From an uncultured Ruminococcus sp. (lineage in GTDB: Bacteria > Bacillota > Clostridia > Oscillospirales > Acutalibacteraceae), in the NCBI GenBank assembly GCA_902776375.1, contig CACYPV010000003.1, positions 57,417 to 121,416 on the forward strand: DNA of 64,000 nt. The letters run 5' to 3'. Both the position numbers and the translations under genes were made by a program. The notes under the pieces were generated by a model. It worked only from the letters and a program-made list of their open reading frames with translations, did no database searches and was not told where the DNA came from. Positions 1 to 9,393 of the stretch are shown piece after piece; the first letter of the stretch is position 1, and the number at the start of each line of letters is the position of its first letter.

Positions 1-1
1 G

Positions 2-1837
2 GGCGAGGCTATCTCGTGGCATTTGGCGTACATTCTCGGTCTGCCCGAGGATTACAGCCACCGCGTTGAGTTTAACGAGATAACCAAAACAGGTGTGCAA
101 AACGGTATGGCGCATCCCAGAGCCATCAACGAGGATCTTGTCAACGCCCAGCAGGCGCGCCGCGTGCTCGACCGCCTTGTGGGCTACAAGCTCAGCCCCT
201 TCATCTCACAGAAGATCCGCAGGGGTCTTTCCGCGGGCAGGGTGCAGTCTGTCGCGCTGCGAATCATCGTCGACCGCGAGAACGAGATAAGAAAGTTCAA
301 GCCTGAGGAATACTGGTCTATCGACGCTAAGTTCATTCCCAAGGGCAGCAGAAGATCCTTTGCCGCAAGCCTTTACGGCGACAAAAACGGCAAGCTCAAA
401 ATCACAAATCAGCAGCAGGCGGACAAGATAGAAGCCGACCTTCAGGACGCGGATTACGTCGTCACCAAGGTCAAAAACGGCACGCGCAAAAAATCTCCCG
501 CACCGCCGTTCATCACCTCTACCTTGCAGCAGGAGGCTTCGCGCAAGCTCGGCTTCCAGTCCCGCCGCACCATGCGCGTGGCTCAGGAGCTTTACGAGGG
601 CGTCGACATCCAAGGCATGGGCGCGACCGGTCTTATCACCTACATGCGTACCGACTCTCTCAGGATCTCGAATTACGCTATAGACGAAGTAACAAAATAC
701 ATCAGGGGCGAGTACGGCGATGATTACCTGCCGCCTAAGCCGCGCTTCTTCAAGTCGCGCAGCAACGCGCAGGACGGTCACGAGGCTATCCGCCCGTCAA
801 TGCCGTCGCTCACTCCCGACAGCATAAAGAGCAGTCTTACCGCCGACCAATACAAGCTGTACAAGCTCATTTGGAGTCGCTTCACCGCTTCCCAGATGGC
901 TGACTGCGTTCAAAAAACCACTCAGGCTGATATCGAGGCAAACGGCTATGTCTTTAAGGCTTCGGGCTATTATGTGACATTCCCGGGCTTTACCGCCCTG
1001 TATGTTGAGGGTAAGGACGAGGCTGAGGAAAAGTCCACCCAGCTTCCCGAGCTGCAAAACGGCATGCCCGTAAAGTGCAAAGAGCTCAAAAAGAACCAGC
1101 ACTTCACGCAGCCGCCCGCAAGGTACACCGAGGCTTCGCTTATAAAGACCTTGGAGGAATACGGCATAGGCAGACCTTCCACGTACGCCGCCACCATAAC
1201 CACGCTCACGAGCCGCGAGTACGTCAAGCGCGAGGCAAAGAGCCTTGTGCCCACCGAGCTGGGCGAGGTCATCACTAAGCTCATGAAGGAGCGCTTCCCC
1301 GAGATAGTCGACGTCAAGTTCACCGCCCAGATGGAGGACAGCCTTGACAAGGTGGAGAACGGCGACGAGCAGTGGGTAGAGCTTTTAAAGGAGTTCTACG
1401 ACGGCTTTGAAAAAACGCTCAAGGACGCTAAAGCCGAAATGGAGGGCGTAAAGCTCAAGCTCAAAGAGGACGAGACCGACATCATCTGCGACAAATGCGG
1501 CAGACAGATGGTCGTCAAGGTGGGCAGATACGGCAAGTTCATCGCCTGCCCGGGCTATCCCGAGTGCAAGAACATCCTTAAATATCAGGAAAAAACCGGC
1601 GTTTCCTGCCCGAAATGCGGCGGCGACGTCATCGTGAAGCAGTCAAAGTCAAAGCGCGTTTTCTACGGCTGTTCCAATTATCCCAAGTGCGATTTCGTCA
1701 GCTGGAACGAGCCCGTGAACGAAATGTGTCCGCAGTGCGGTCAGATCCTTTATAAAAAGAAGGGCAAAAAGCCGACAGTGTTCTGCGCTAACTCCGACTG
1801 CGGCTACACCAGAACAGGAAAAACGGAAGAAAAGTAA
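2..1837 (+). CDS. topA: DNA topoisomerase I (5' end beyond window)
   Basis: Type IA topoisomerase that relaxes negatively supercoiled DNA through a 5'-phosphotyrosine intermediate. The frame is open to the window edge and begins GEAISWHL, the acidic Toprim segment of the family, so the true start lies upstream; the TTG at 23 is internal. The catalytic tyrosine is in ITYMRTDS (codon 641-643). The C-terminus carries three zinc-ribbon repeats with CxxC pairs (from CDKCG near 1488, CPKCG near 1608 and CPQCG near 1732), the usual Firmicutes arrangement. The stop TAA shares one base with the trmFO start, implying translational coupling. Very confident. Confidence 0.97.
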   Translation, partial: GEAISWHLAYILGLPEDYSHRVEFNEITKTGVQNGMAHPRAINEDLVNAQQARRVLDRLVGYKLSPFISQKIRRGLSAGRVQSVALRIIVDRENEIRKFKPEEYWSIDAKFIPKGSRRSFAASLYGDKNGKLKITNQQQADKIEADLQDADYVVTKVKNGTRKKSPAPPFITSTLQQEASRKLGFQSRRTMRVAQELYEGVDIQGMGATGLITYMRTDSLRISNYAIDEVTKYIRGEYGDDYLPPKPRFFKSRSNAQDGHEAIRPSMPSLTPDSIKSSLTADQYKLYKLIWSRFTASQMADCVQKTTQADIEANGYVFKASGYYVTFPGFTALYVEGKDEAEEKSTQLPELQNGMPVKCKELKKNQHFTQPPARYTEASLIKTLEEYGIGRPSTYAATITTLTSREYVKREAKSLVPTELGEVITKLMKERFPEIVDVKFTAQMEDSLDKVENGDEQWVELLKEFYDGFEKTLKDAKAEMEGVKLKLKEDETDIICDKCGRQMVVKVGRYGKFIACPGYPECKNILKYQEKTGVSCPKCGGDVIVKQSKSKRVFYGCSNYPKCDFVSWNEPVNEMCPQCGQILYKKKGKKPTVFCANSDCGYTRTGKTEEK

Positions 1838-3153
1838 TGTATATAAATGTAATAGGCGCAGGACTTGCGGGCTGCGAGGCTGCGATGCAGATCGCCAAAC
1901 GCGGCATTAACGTGCATCTATACGAGATGAAGCCGCAAAAGCGCACCCCGGCGCACAAATCAGACCTGTTCGGCGAGCTGGTCTGCTCCAATTCGCTCAA
2001 AGCCATGCGCGTCGAGAGCGCCGCGGGACTTCTTAAAGAGGAAATGCGCAGGCTCGACTCCTTCCTGATGAAGTGCGCCGACAAATGTCAGGTGCCCGCC
2101 GGCGGAGCATTGGCCGTCGACCGCGAGATATTCGCGCGGCTTGTGACCGAGGGTATCGAAAGCCACCCGAACATCACCGTGATACACGAGGAGATCACCG
2201 AGCTTCCCGACGACGCGATAACCGTTATCGCTACGGGTCCGCTGACCTCCGACAGCCTGGCTAAAGCTATCGAGGAGCGTTTCGGCGATTCGCTCTCGTT
2301 CTTTGACGCGGCGGCTCCTATCGTGACCGCCGAGAGCGTCGACATGGACTTTGCCTTTACCGCCTCGCGGTACGACAGGGGCGGCGACGACGATTACATC
2401 AATTGCCCCATGAACAAGGCGGAGTACGAGGTTTTCTACAACGCCCTTGTCAATGCAGAGCGTGCGCCGCTGCACGACTTCGACGCGAACGATCCGAAGG
2501 TGTACGAGGGCTGTATGCCCGTTGAGGTGCTCGCGCAGCGCGGCGAAGGAACGCTCAGGTTCGGTCCCATGAAGCCCGTCGGGCTCACCGATCCGCGCAC
2601 CGGTCACAGACCGTGGGCGCTGCTGCAACTTCGCAAGGAGAACGCCGCAGGCACGATGTACAACCTTGTCGGCTTCCAGACAAATCTTAAATTCCCCGAG
2701 CAAAAGCGCGTCTTTTCGCTCATCCCCGCGCTTCACAGGGCGGATTTCGTCCGCTACGGCGTAATGCACCGCAACACATTTTTGTGCTCGCCGAAGGTGC
2801 TTGACTCTGATTTTTCTGTTAAAGAAAATAAAACCCTTTTCTTTGCGGGTCAGATCACCGGAGTAGAGGGCTACATGGAAAGCGCCGCCTCGGGTATAAT
2901 GGCGGGCATAAACGCCGCGCGTTTGCTTGAGGGCAAAGAGACTCTCACGCTGCCGCGCACCACTATGATCGGCGCGCTGTCAATGTATATCGCCGACCCG
3001 ACCGTTAAAAAATTCCAGCCCATGGGCGCTAATCTCGGCGTATTGCCGGAGCTTGAAAACAGACCCAGAGATAAAAAGGAACGTGCGGGCGCGTACGCAA
3101 AGCGTGCGCTCGACGACTTAAATAATTTTCTAATTAAGAATAATGGTGAGTAA
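1837..3153 (+). CDS. trmFO: tRNA m5U54 methyltransferase, folate/FAD-dependent (TrmFO)
   Basis: Methylates uridine 54 in the T-loop of tRNA, using methylenetetrahydrofolate as carbon donor and FADH2 as reductant, the Gram-positive alternative to SAM-dependent TrmA. The 438 residues match the family length. The N-terminus IGAGLAGCEAA is the dinucleotide-binding Rossmann motif for FAD, and the family signatures ELVCSNSLKA (about residues 47-56) and GQITGVEGYMESAASG are both present. ATG overlaps the topA stop as TAATG. TopA-TrmFO adjacency is standard in Firmicutes and supports both calls. Confidence 0.97.
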   Translation: MYINVIGAGLAGCEAAMQIAKRGINVHLYEMKPQKRTPAHKSDLFGELVCSNSLKAMRVESAAGLLKEEMRRLDSFLMKCADKCQVPAGGALAVDREIFARLVTEGIESHPNITVIHEEITELPDDAITVIATGPLTSDSLAKAIEERFGDSLSFFDAAAPIVTAESVDMDFAFTASRYDRGGDDDYINCPMNKAEYEVFYNALVNAERAPLHDFDANDPKVYEGCMPVEVLAQRGEGTLRFGPMKPVGLTDPRTGHRPWALLQLRKENAAGTMYNLVGFQTNLKFPEQKRVFSLIPALHRADFVRYGVMHRNTFLCSPKVLDSDFSVKENKTLFFAGQITGVEGYMESAASGIMAGINAARLLEGKETLTLPRTTMIGALSMYIADPTVKKFQPMGANLGVLPELENRPRDKKERAGAYAKRALDDLNNFLIKNNGE

Positions 3154-3154
3154 T

Positions 3155-4138
3155 ATGAAGATAATCGTAGACGCGTTCGGCGGCGACAATGCCCCGCTCG
3201 AAATCATCAAAGGCTCTGCCGAGGCTGTACAGGAGCACGGCGTAGATATCCTCCTTACCGGCAAGGAGAGCACTATCCGCGAGGTCGCGGCTCAAAACAA
3301 CATCTCGCTCGATCACATCGAAATCGAGGACTGCGACGAAGTGATTACCATGCACGACGCAGCCGACAGCGTTATAAAAACCAAGAAGAACAGCTCGATG
3401 GCTGTAGGTCTGCGACTGCTCAGCGAGGGCAGGGGAGACGCGTTCATCAGCGCCGGCAACAGCGGCGCACTCTGCGTGGGCGCCACTTTGGGCGTCAAGC
3501 GCATCAAGGGCATCAAGCGCCCCGCGTTCGCTCCCGTCATCCCGTCCGAAACCGGCTGTCTTATGCTTATCGACGGCGGCGCAAACGTTGACTGCCGCCC
3601 CGAAATGCTGCGTCAGTTCGCCGTTATGGGTTCGGTTTACATGGAAAAGGTAATGAAGATCGCCAACCCGCGCGTCGGACTTGCCAACGTTGGCAGCGAG
3701 GATCACAAGGGCACCGAGCTTTACCGCGAGACCTACGCTATCCTCAAAGACAGCGGCCTTAACTTCATCGGCAATGTCGAGGGCAGAGACATCCCCAAGG
3801 GCGTCTGCGACGTAGTTGTCTGCGACGGCTTCACCGGAAACATGATACTCAAAACCTACGAGGGCGTTGCTTCCGTGCTTATGAAGCAGATCAAGAACAT
3901 GTTTACCGGCAGCGTCAAGGGCAAGCTTGCGGCAGGGCTCATCATGAAGGACTTAAAGGGTATGAAGACTCGCTTTGACTACAACACCTACGGCGGCGCG
4001 CCGATTCTCGGCTCGTCCAAGCCCGTATTCAAGGCGCACGGCGATTCCAAAGCCCGCACCATCAAGAACGCCATCGGTCTGTGCAAGGAATATGTAGAGG
4101 CTAAGGCTATTGACGAGATCAGTTCCTCAATAAAATAA
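3155..4138 (+). CDS. plsX: Phosphate acyltransferase PlsX
   Basis: Converts acyl-ACP to acyl-phosphate, the donor for PlsY in phosphatidic acid synthesis; a peripheral membrane enzyme. I chose ATG 3155, giving the family N-terminus MKIIVDAFGGDNAP, over the in-frame ATG at 3143; GGTGAG at 3145-3150 serves as ribosome binding site and overlaps the end of trmFO. The product is 327 residues, near the usual 330. Internal motifs include SAGNSGAL and CDGFTGNM. In many Firmicutes plsX is followed by fabD/fabG or acpP before rnc; here rnc follows after 12 bases. Confidence 0.96.
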   Translation: MKIIVDAFGGDNAPLEIIKGSAEAVQEHGVDILLTGKESTIREVAAQNNISLDHIEIEDCDEVITMHDAADSVIKTKKNSSMAVGLRLLSEGRGDAFISAGNSGALCVGATLGVKRIKGIKRPAFAPVIPSETGCLMLIDGGANVDCRPEMLRQFAVMGSVYMEKVMKIANPRVGLANVGSEDHKGTELYRETYAILKDSGLNFIGNVEGRDIPKGVCDVVVCDGFTGNMILKTYEGVASVLMKQIKNMFTGSVKGKLAAGLIMKDLKGMKTRFDYNTYGGAPILGSSKPVFKAHGDSKARTIKNAIGLCKEYVEAKAIDEISSSIK

Positions 4139-4150
4139 CGGAGTAACACA

Positions 4151-4825
4151 ATGGAACTTGAAGATAAGATAGGTTATCATTTCAAAAACAAAGAATTGCT
4201 GAACACTGCGCTCACTCATTCGTCCTACGCGAAGGAGCGCAAAAGCCAGCATATCAAATACAACGAGCGGCTCGAATTTTTGGGCGACGCGGTGCTTAGC
4301 GTGATAGTCAGCGACTACATTTTTCTGCACTGCCCCGACCTGCCCGAGGGCGAGCTGACCAAGCTCAGGGCATCGCTGGTATGCGAAAAGTCGCTGTTTG
4401 AGTTCGCCAAGAAGATCGACCTCGGCAGCTTTCTCGTACTCAGCAAGGGTGAGCGCAAGAACGGCGGAGCCGAGCGCCCGTCGATAGTTTCCGACGCGTT
4501 TGAGGCGCTTATCGCCGCGGTGTATCTCGACGGCGGCATCGAGCCCGCCACCAAGCACGTGCTCAACTTTATAATTCCCGCCATCAAAAGCTCAAAAAAG
4601 CCGCAGATGAAGGACTACAAAACTACCCTGCAAGAGATCATCCAGAAGAATCCCGGCGAGCGGCTCGAATACGTCCCGGTGTCCGAAAGCGGCCCCGACC
4701 ACAACAAGCATTTTGTTTTTGAGGTACACCTCAACAGCAACGTCATCGGCAGGGGCGGCGGCAAAAGCAAAAAGGAAGCGGAACAGCAGGCGGCGAGAGA
4801 AGCATTGGAGCTGATGGGCTATTAA
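4151..4825 (+). CDS. rnc: Ribonuclease III
   Basis: Double-strand-specific endoribonuclease that processes rRNA precursors and structured mRNAs. The catalytic domain carries the signature ERLEFLGDAVL (about residues 39-49) and the downstream acidic residues in SDAFEALIAAVYLD. A C-terminal double-stranded RNA-binding domain begins near residue 155 (DYKTTLQEIIQ) and ends with the basic GGGKSKKEAEQQAA helix. At 224 residues it has the standard length. Its stop TAA at 4823-4825 overlaps the proposed ATT start of the next gene. Confidence 0.97.
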   Translation: MELEDKIGYHFKNKELLNTALTHSSYAKERKSQHIKYNERLEFLGDAVLSVIVSDYIFLHCPDLPEGELTKLRASLVCEKSLFEFAKKIDLGSFLVLSKGERKNGGAERPSIVSDAFEALIAAVYLDGGIEPATKHVLNFIIPAIKSSKKPQMKDYKTTLQEIIQKNPGERLEYVPVSESGPDHNKHFVFEVHLNSNVIGRGGGKSKKEAEQQAAREALELMGY

Positions 4826-5825
4826 GTACGGAAACGTCTCGATTTTTATCCCGCACAACGGCTGCCCGCATCAGTGCAGCTTTTGCAATCAAAAGAATAT
4901 AACAGGTCAGGCTTATCAGCCCGCGCCGCGCGATATCGCGGAAACGCTGAAAAAGGCTTTGGCTGATCTGGGTGAAAAAGCCGCTATGACCGAGATCGCG
5001 TTTTTTGGCGGCAGCTTCACGGCTATCGACAAGGACTATATGATATCCCTGCTCGAGGCGGCAAAGCCGTTTTTGAAAGACTTTTACGGCATCAGGATAT
5101 CAACTCGCCCCGACTGTATCGACGATGAAGTCCTCGCCTTGCTTAATGGCTACGGAGTGACCGCGATCGAGCTGGGCGCGCAGACAATGGATAATTCTGT
5201 ATTAGAACTAAACAGGCGCGGTCATACGGCTGAGGACGTTGAATCCGCCTGCAAGCTGATAAAGTCCTGCGGCTTTTCGTTGGGGCTGCAAATGATGACG
5301 GGGCTCTACGGTTCAACACCGGACTCCGACTACGCCACAGCCCTGCGCTTTGTCGCGCTGAAGCCCGACACGGTGCGCGTTTATCCCACCGTCATAATGA
5401 AAAATACCGAGCTCGCGGAGCTTTACACAAGCGGGGCGTTCGTCCCGTATCCGCTTGAAACCTCGGTAGAGCTTTGCGCCGCGCTGATTCTTTTGTTTGC
5501 AAAAGCCGACATTCCTATTATCAGGCTGGGACTGCATTATTCCGACAGTCTGGCGGCAAACTCCCTCGGCGGCGGTTACCACCCCGCGTTCAGGGAGCTG
5601 TGCGAGAACAAGATCTTTTACGACGCGTTTTTAGATAAGGCAAAGGATTATTCTGATAAAGAATTAAAAGTAACGATAAACCCAAAATCCCTTTCAAAGT
5701 TTTTGGGGCAGAAAAAGTCAAACATCAGCAGGCTTGAACAAATGGGGTACAGGCTGAAAATCGGGTTTGACAGATCATTAGACAAGTATGAGCTGAGGGT
5801 ATGCAATGCGATTGAAATCACTTGA
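4821..5825 (+). CDS. Radical SAM protein, Elp3-like, probable ATT start
   Basis: A radical SAM enzyme of unknown substrate. The 4Fe-4S ligating motif CxxxCxxC (CPHQCSFC, codons 4866-4889) is followed by FFGGSFTAID, the SAM-binding GGS region. The first ATG in frame (4959) lies downstream of this motif, so the gene must begin earlier. An in-frame TGA at 4812-4814 leaves no ATG, GTG or TTG; the only plausible initiator is ATT at 4821, giving (M)KYGNVSIFIPHNGC, which resembles the family N-terminus. GGAG at 4807-4810 is 10 bases upstream. It overlaps rnc by 5 bases and smc by 20. The family is certain; the start is inferred. Confidence 0.85.
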   Translation: MKYGNVSIFIPHNGCPHQCSFCNQKNITGQAYQPAPRDIAETLKKALADLGEKAAMTEIAFFGGSFTAIDKDYMISLLEAAKPFLKDFYGIRISTRPDCIDDEVLALLNGYGVTAIELGAQTMDNSVLELNRRGHTAEDVESACKLIKSCGFSLGLQMMTGLYGSTPDSDYATALRFVALKPDTVRVYPTVIMKNTELAELYTSGAFVPYPLETSVELCAALILLFAKADIPIIRLGLHYSDSLAANSLGGGYHPAFRELCENKIFYDAFLDKAKDYSDKELKVTINPKSLSKFLGQKKSNISRLEQMGYRLKIGFDRSLDKYELRVCNAIEIT

Positions 5826-8800
5826 AGTACACGGCTTCAAAACATTTCCCGATAAAACAAAACTGAGCTTTGAGAGCGGCATCACCTCCGTCGTGGGACC
5901 CAACGGGTCGGGCAAGAGCAACATAAGCGACGCCATTCGCTGGGTGCTTGGCGAGCAGGCTCCCAAAAGTCTGCGCTGCTCGCGCATGGAGGACGTTGTT
6001 TTCAACGGCACCGACAACAGAAAAAAGACAGGCTACGCCGAAGTCACCTTGAACATTGATAACTCCGACCGCTTTCTCGACTTCAACGGCGACGAGATCG
6101 CCGTCACACGCCGCTATTACCGCAGCGGCGAAAGCGAGTACCTTATAAACAAAGCCGCCGTCAGGCTGAAGGACATCAACGAACTGTTTATGGATACGGG
6201 TCTTGGACGCGACGGCTACTCGATGATCGGTCAGGGCAAGATCGACAGCATAGTTTCCTCAAAAAGTGAGGACAGGCGCGAGATTTTCGAAGAAGCCGCG
6301 GGCATTTCAAAGTACCGCTACCGCAAGATAGAAGCGGAGCGCAAGCTGAAAAACACCGAGGACAACCTGCTCCGCCTGCGCGATATCGTGACAGAGCTTC
6401 AGGAGCGCGTTGGTCCGCTGAAAAAGCAGAGCGAAAAGGCGCAGCAGTTCTTGACCTACTCAGAGGAAAAGCGCGGGCTTGAAATAGCCTTGTGGCTTTT
6501 GACCCTCGATAAATCACAGGACAGCCTTAAAAAGCAGGACGAAAAAATACTTATAGCGCAGACGCAGTACGACGAAGCCGGTCAGGCGCTGGAGGATATC
6601 CAAAAGGAATCCGAGGAGATATACGACAAAAACGCCGCGCTGTCGGTGCAGTGCGAGAACATACGCGCGCAGATATCCGAGATAGACGGCAAAATAGCCG
6701 AGAAGAACGCGCAGATATCCGTCGCAGAGAACGACATCCTTCACAACACCGAGAACATCGGGCGCGTAAAGGGCGAGATCGAACAGGCGGATAAAAGCGC
6801 CGGCGAGTTTGAAAAAACCATCGCCGAAAAGCAGGCGCGCATCGACGTCCTCGACAGCGAGATAATCTCAAATCAGAAAAAATACGCCCGTGTCAGCGAG
6901 CAGCTAAACGTCATCAACATCGACGCCGGCAAAAACGGCGACGCTTTGCAGGAGCTCACGGCTACGCTCTCGGCGCTGACCTCGCAGTCAGCCGACGCAA
7001 GGGTCATCGACATAACCTCCGACAGCAGCATAAACGAGCTGACGCAGCGGATAGAGTCGTTAAAGACCCAAAACGAAGAAAAAGCCGATCAGCGCGCCTC
7101 GCTCCTTGAAATGTCCGACAAATACACAGCCGATATTTCTTCTGTAAGCGAGGAGATATCATCCCTTGAAAACGCCATTGAAGGGCTGTCTATCAAGCTT
7201 GGATCAAAGGGCAAAAAGCGCGAGCAGCTAAAGGAAGAATACGATAAGCTGACGCTCGATATCCGCGAGCACCAAAGAAAGATATCCTTCCTCGATAACC
7301 TTGAGAAGAATCTGGAGGGCTTTTCCAAAAGCGTCAAGCAGGTAATGGGCGCTTCAAAAAGCGGCAAGCTGCACGGCATTTACGGTCCCGTATCACGCGT
7401 TATTTCCGTGCCGAAAAAGTACGCGGTAGCTATCGAGATAGCTCTCGGCGCCGCCATGCAGAACATCGTAGTAGTCAGCGACGAGGACGCAAAGCAGGCT
7501 ATCCGCTATCTTAAATCGACCGACGGCGGACGCGCCACCTTCCTTCCGCTCAACACTATAAAACCCCGCGAGCTCAAAGAAAGCGGTCTTGACGACTGCT
7601 ACGGCTTTGTGGGCGTCGCGGCGGAACTGTGCTCCTGCGACGGTAAATTTTCCAATATTCTTGGCTCGCTGCTCGGCAAGATAGTTATTGCCGAGGACTT
7701 GAACAGCGCAGCCTCTATCGCCAAAAAATACTCCTACCGCTTCAAGGTAGTTACCCTTGACGGTCAGGTGGTCAACGCGGGCGGCTCTATGACGGGCGGT
7801 TCCTTGGCGCGCAGCACAGGTGTGCTCAGCCGAGCGTCGGAGATAGAGCAGCTAAAAGCCCAAACCGATAAGCTCACCGGCAAACAGCGCGACGCGGGAG
7901 CTGCGCTGGAACAGATAAACCGCGAGTACTCCGCCGCTGAAGCGGAGGCGCTGGGCAGTCGTGCCGAGCTTTCGAATAAACAACAGGAGCTTGTAAGGCT
8001 GCAGGCTGAACACCGCGCCTGCGAAAACGAGCTGCAAGCCGTGAACGATTCTATCGAGAGCGCGCAGGCTGAAATAGAAGATTGCTTCACAAAGATAGAA
8101 GGCTTTAAAAAGAGCAGGGAACAGGCGAGAGACCGCCTTGCCGAGCTGGGCGTTCAGATAGCCGAGGCGGAGCAAAACGTCAACGCCGTAACGGGCAGCC
8201 GCGCCGAGCTTTCAAAGCAGCGCGAGGAGCTTTCCGCAAAACTTCAAAACATCCGCCTTGAGATCGTCACCGCTCAAAAGGACATCGACGCGCTCAATTC
8301 CGAGATAGTCATGGCTAAAAATTCGGGCGCGGATTCCGAGCAGAGGAAGGCTGAGCTCAACGCGCAGATCGCGGCATATGAAAAAGATATAAAGGACAAA
8401 CAGGGCGAGATCGAGCTTTATAAAAAGGAGATCGACAGCCTAAAGAGCACGCAGGACGCTCACGCCAAGCAGATAGAAGCATACAACGGACAGCGTGACC
8501 TGCTTGAAAAAAGGACGGTCGAGATACGTTCGATAGAGCGCAGCAAAACCTCCGAGCGCGAGGTGTCGGGCAGAGAACTTGCAAGGCTAGAGGAGCGCAA
8601 GATAAACCTGCAAAAGGAATACGACACGATAATCTCAAAGCTCTGGGAGGAATATGAGCTCACCCGCCGCGAGGCGGAAAAGGTCGCCGTGCCAATCGAC
8701 AACCAGCCGGCGGCGCAGAAGCGGCTCAACTCATTAAAGCAGAGCATCCGCGCGCTGGGCAGCGTGAACGTCTCCGCCATCGAGGAATACAAGGAAGTGT

Positions 8801-9375
8801 CGGAGCGGTACGAGTTTTTGAGCGTTCAGGTCAAGGACGTCGAAAAGTCAAAGGCTGAGATAGAAAAGCTCATAACTTCGCTTACAAAGCAGATGAAGGA
8901 GACCTTTGTCGAGAGCTTTGAGCAGATAAACCGCAACTTCACCTTTACCTTCAAGGAGCTTTTCGGCGGCGGCACAGCCTCGCTTTCGCTCGCAGACCCA
9001 GAGAATATACTTACCAGCGGAATCGATATAATCGTTCACCCGCCGGGCAAGATCGTCGTCCACCTCGACGCGCTGTCGGGCGGCGAAAAGGCGCTTGTCG
9101 CCATCGCGCTCTACTTCGCGATAATGAAGGTGCGCCCCGCGCCGTTCTGCGTAATGGACGAGATCGAGGCGGCGCTTGACGACGTTAACGTCGCACGCTT
9201 CGCAAGCTATTTGCGGCGGCTTACCGACAAAACCCAGTTTATACTCATCACTCACCGCCGAGGTACCATGGAAGAGGCGGACGTCCTCTACGGCGTTACC
9301 ATGCAGGACGAGGGAATCTCCAAGCTTCTGGAGCTCAGGTCTACCGAGGTGGCGGAAAAGCTGGGCGTAAAATAA
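5806..9375 (+). CDS. smc: Chromosome segregation ATPase SMC
   Basis: Condensin subunit that organises and segregates the chromosome with ScpA and ScpB. The 1189 residues show the full layout: Walker A GPNGSGKSN (31-39), long coiled coil, hinge near residues 515-660 (with GxxxGG-type turns such as NAGGSMTGG), a second coiled coil, then ABC signature LSGGEKALVA near 1090 and Walker B MDEIEAALDD near 1116. The start ATG lies inside the end of the radical SAM gene. The rnc-smc-ftsY order is conserved across Firmicutes. Confidence 0.98.
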   Translation: MRLKSLEVHGFKTFPDKTKLSFESGITSVVGPNGSGKSNISDAIRWVLGEQAPKSLRCSRMEDVVFNGTDNRKKTGYAEVTLNIDNSDRFLDFNGDEIAVTRRYYRSGESEYLINKAAVRLKDINELFMDTGLGRDGYSMIGQGKIDSIVSSKSEDRREIFEEAAGISKYRYRKIEAERKLKNTEDNLLRLRDIVTELQERVGPLKKQSEKAQQFLTYSEEKRGLEIALWLLTLDKSQDSLKKQDEKILIAQTQYDEAGQALEDIQKESEEIYDKNAALSVQCENIRAQISEIDGKIAEKNAQISVAENDILHNTENIGRVKGEIEQADKSAGEFEKTIAEKQARIDVLDSEIISNQKKYARVSEQLNVINIDAGKNGDALQELTATLSALTSQSADARVIDITSDSSINELTQRIESLKTQNEEKADQRASLLEMSDKYTADISSVSEEISSLENAIEGLSIKLGSKGKKREQLKEEYDKLTLDIREHQRKISFLDNLEKNLEGFSKSVKQVMGASKSGKLHGIYGPVSRVISVPKKYAVAIEIALGAAMQNIVVVSDEDAKQAIRYLKSTDGGRATFLPLNTIKPRELKESGLDDCYGFVGVAAELCSCDGKFSNILGSLLGKIVIAEDLNSAASIAKKYSYRFKVVTLDGQVVNAGGSMTGGSLARSTGVLSRASEIEQLKAQTDKLTGKQRDAGAALEQINREYSAAEAEALGSRAELSNKQQELVRLQAEHRACENELQAVNDSIESAQAEIEDCFTKIEGFKKSREQARDRLAELGVQIAEAEQNVNAVTGSRAELSKQREELSAKLQNIRLEIVTAQKDIDALNSEIVMAKNSGADSEQRKAELNAQIAAYEKDIKDKQGEIELYKKEIDSLKSTQDAHAKQIEAYNGQRDLLEKRTVEIRSIERSKTSEREVSGRELARLEERKINLQKEYDTIISKLWEEYELTRREAEKVAVPIDNQPAAQKRLNSLKQSIRALGSVNVSAIEEYKEVSERYEFLSVQVKDVEKSKAEIEKLITSLTKQMKETFVESFEQINRNFTFTFKELFGGGTASLSLADPENILTSGIDIIVHPPGKIVVHLDALSGGEKALVAIALYFAIMKVRPAPFCVMDEIEAALDDVNVARFASYLRRLTDKTQFILITHRRGTMEEADVLYGVTMQDEGISKLLELRSTEVAEKLGVK

Positions 9376-9393
9376 TCATAAAGGACTTTTGAT

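Noticed and set aside
4959-5825. Radical SAM gene starting at ATG 4959
   Set aside because: This would remove the CxxxCxxC cluster-binding motif and the usual N-terminus, both of which are encoded just upstream in the same frame.
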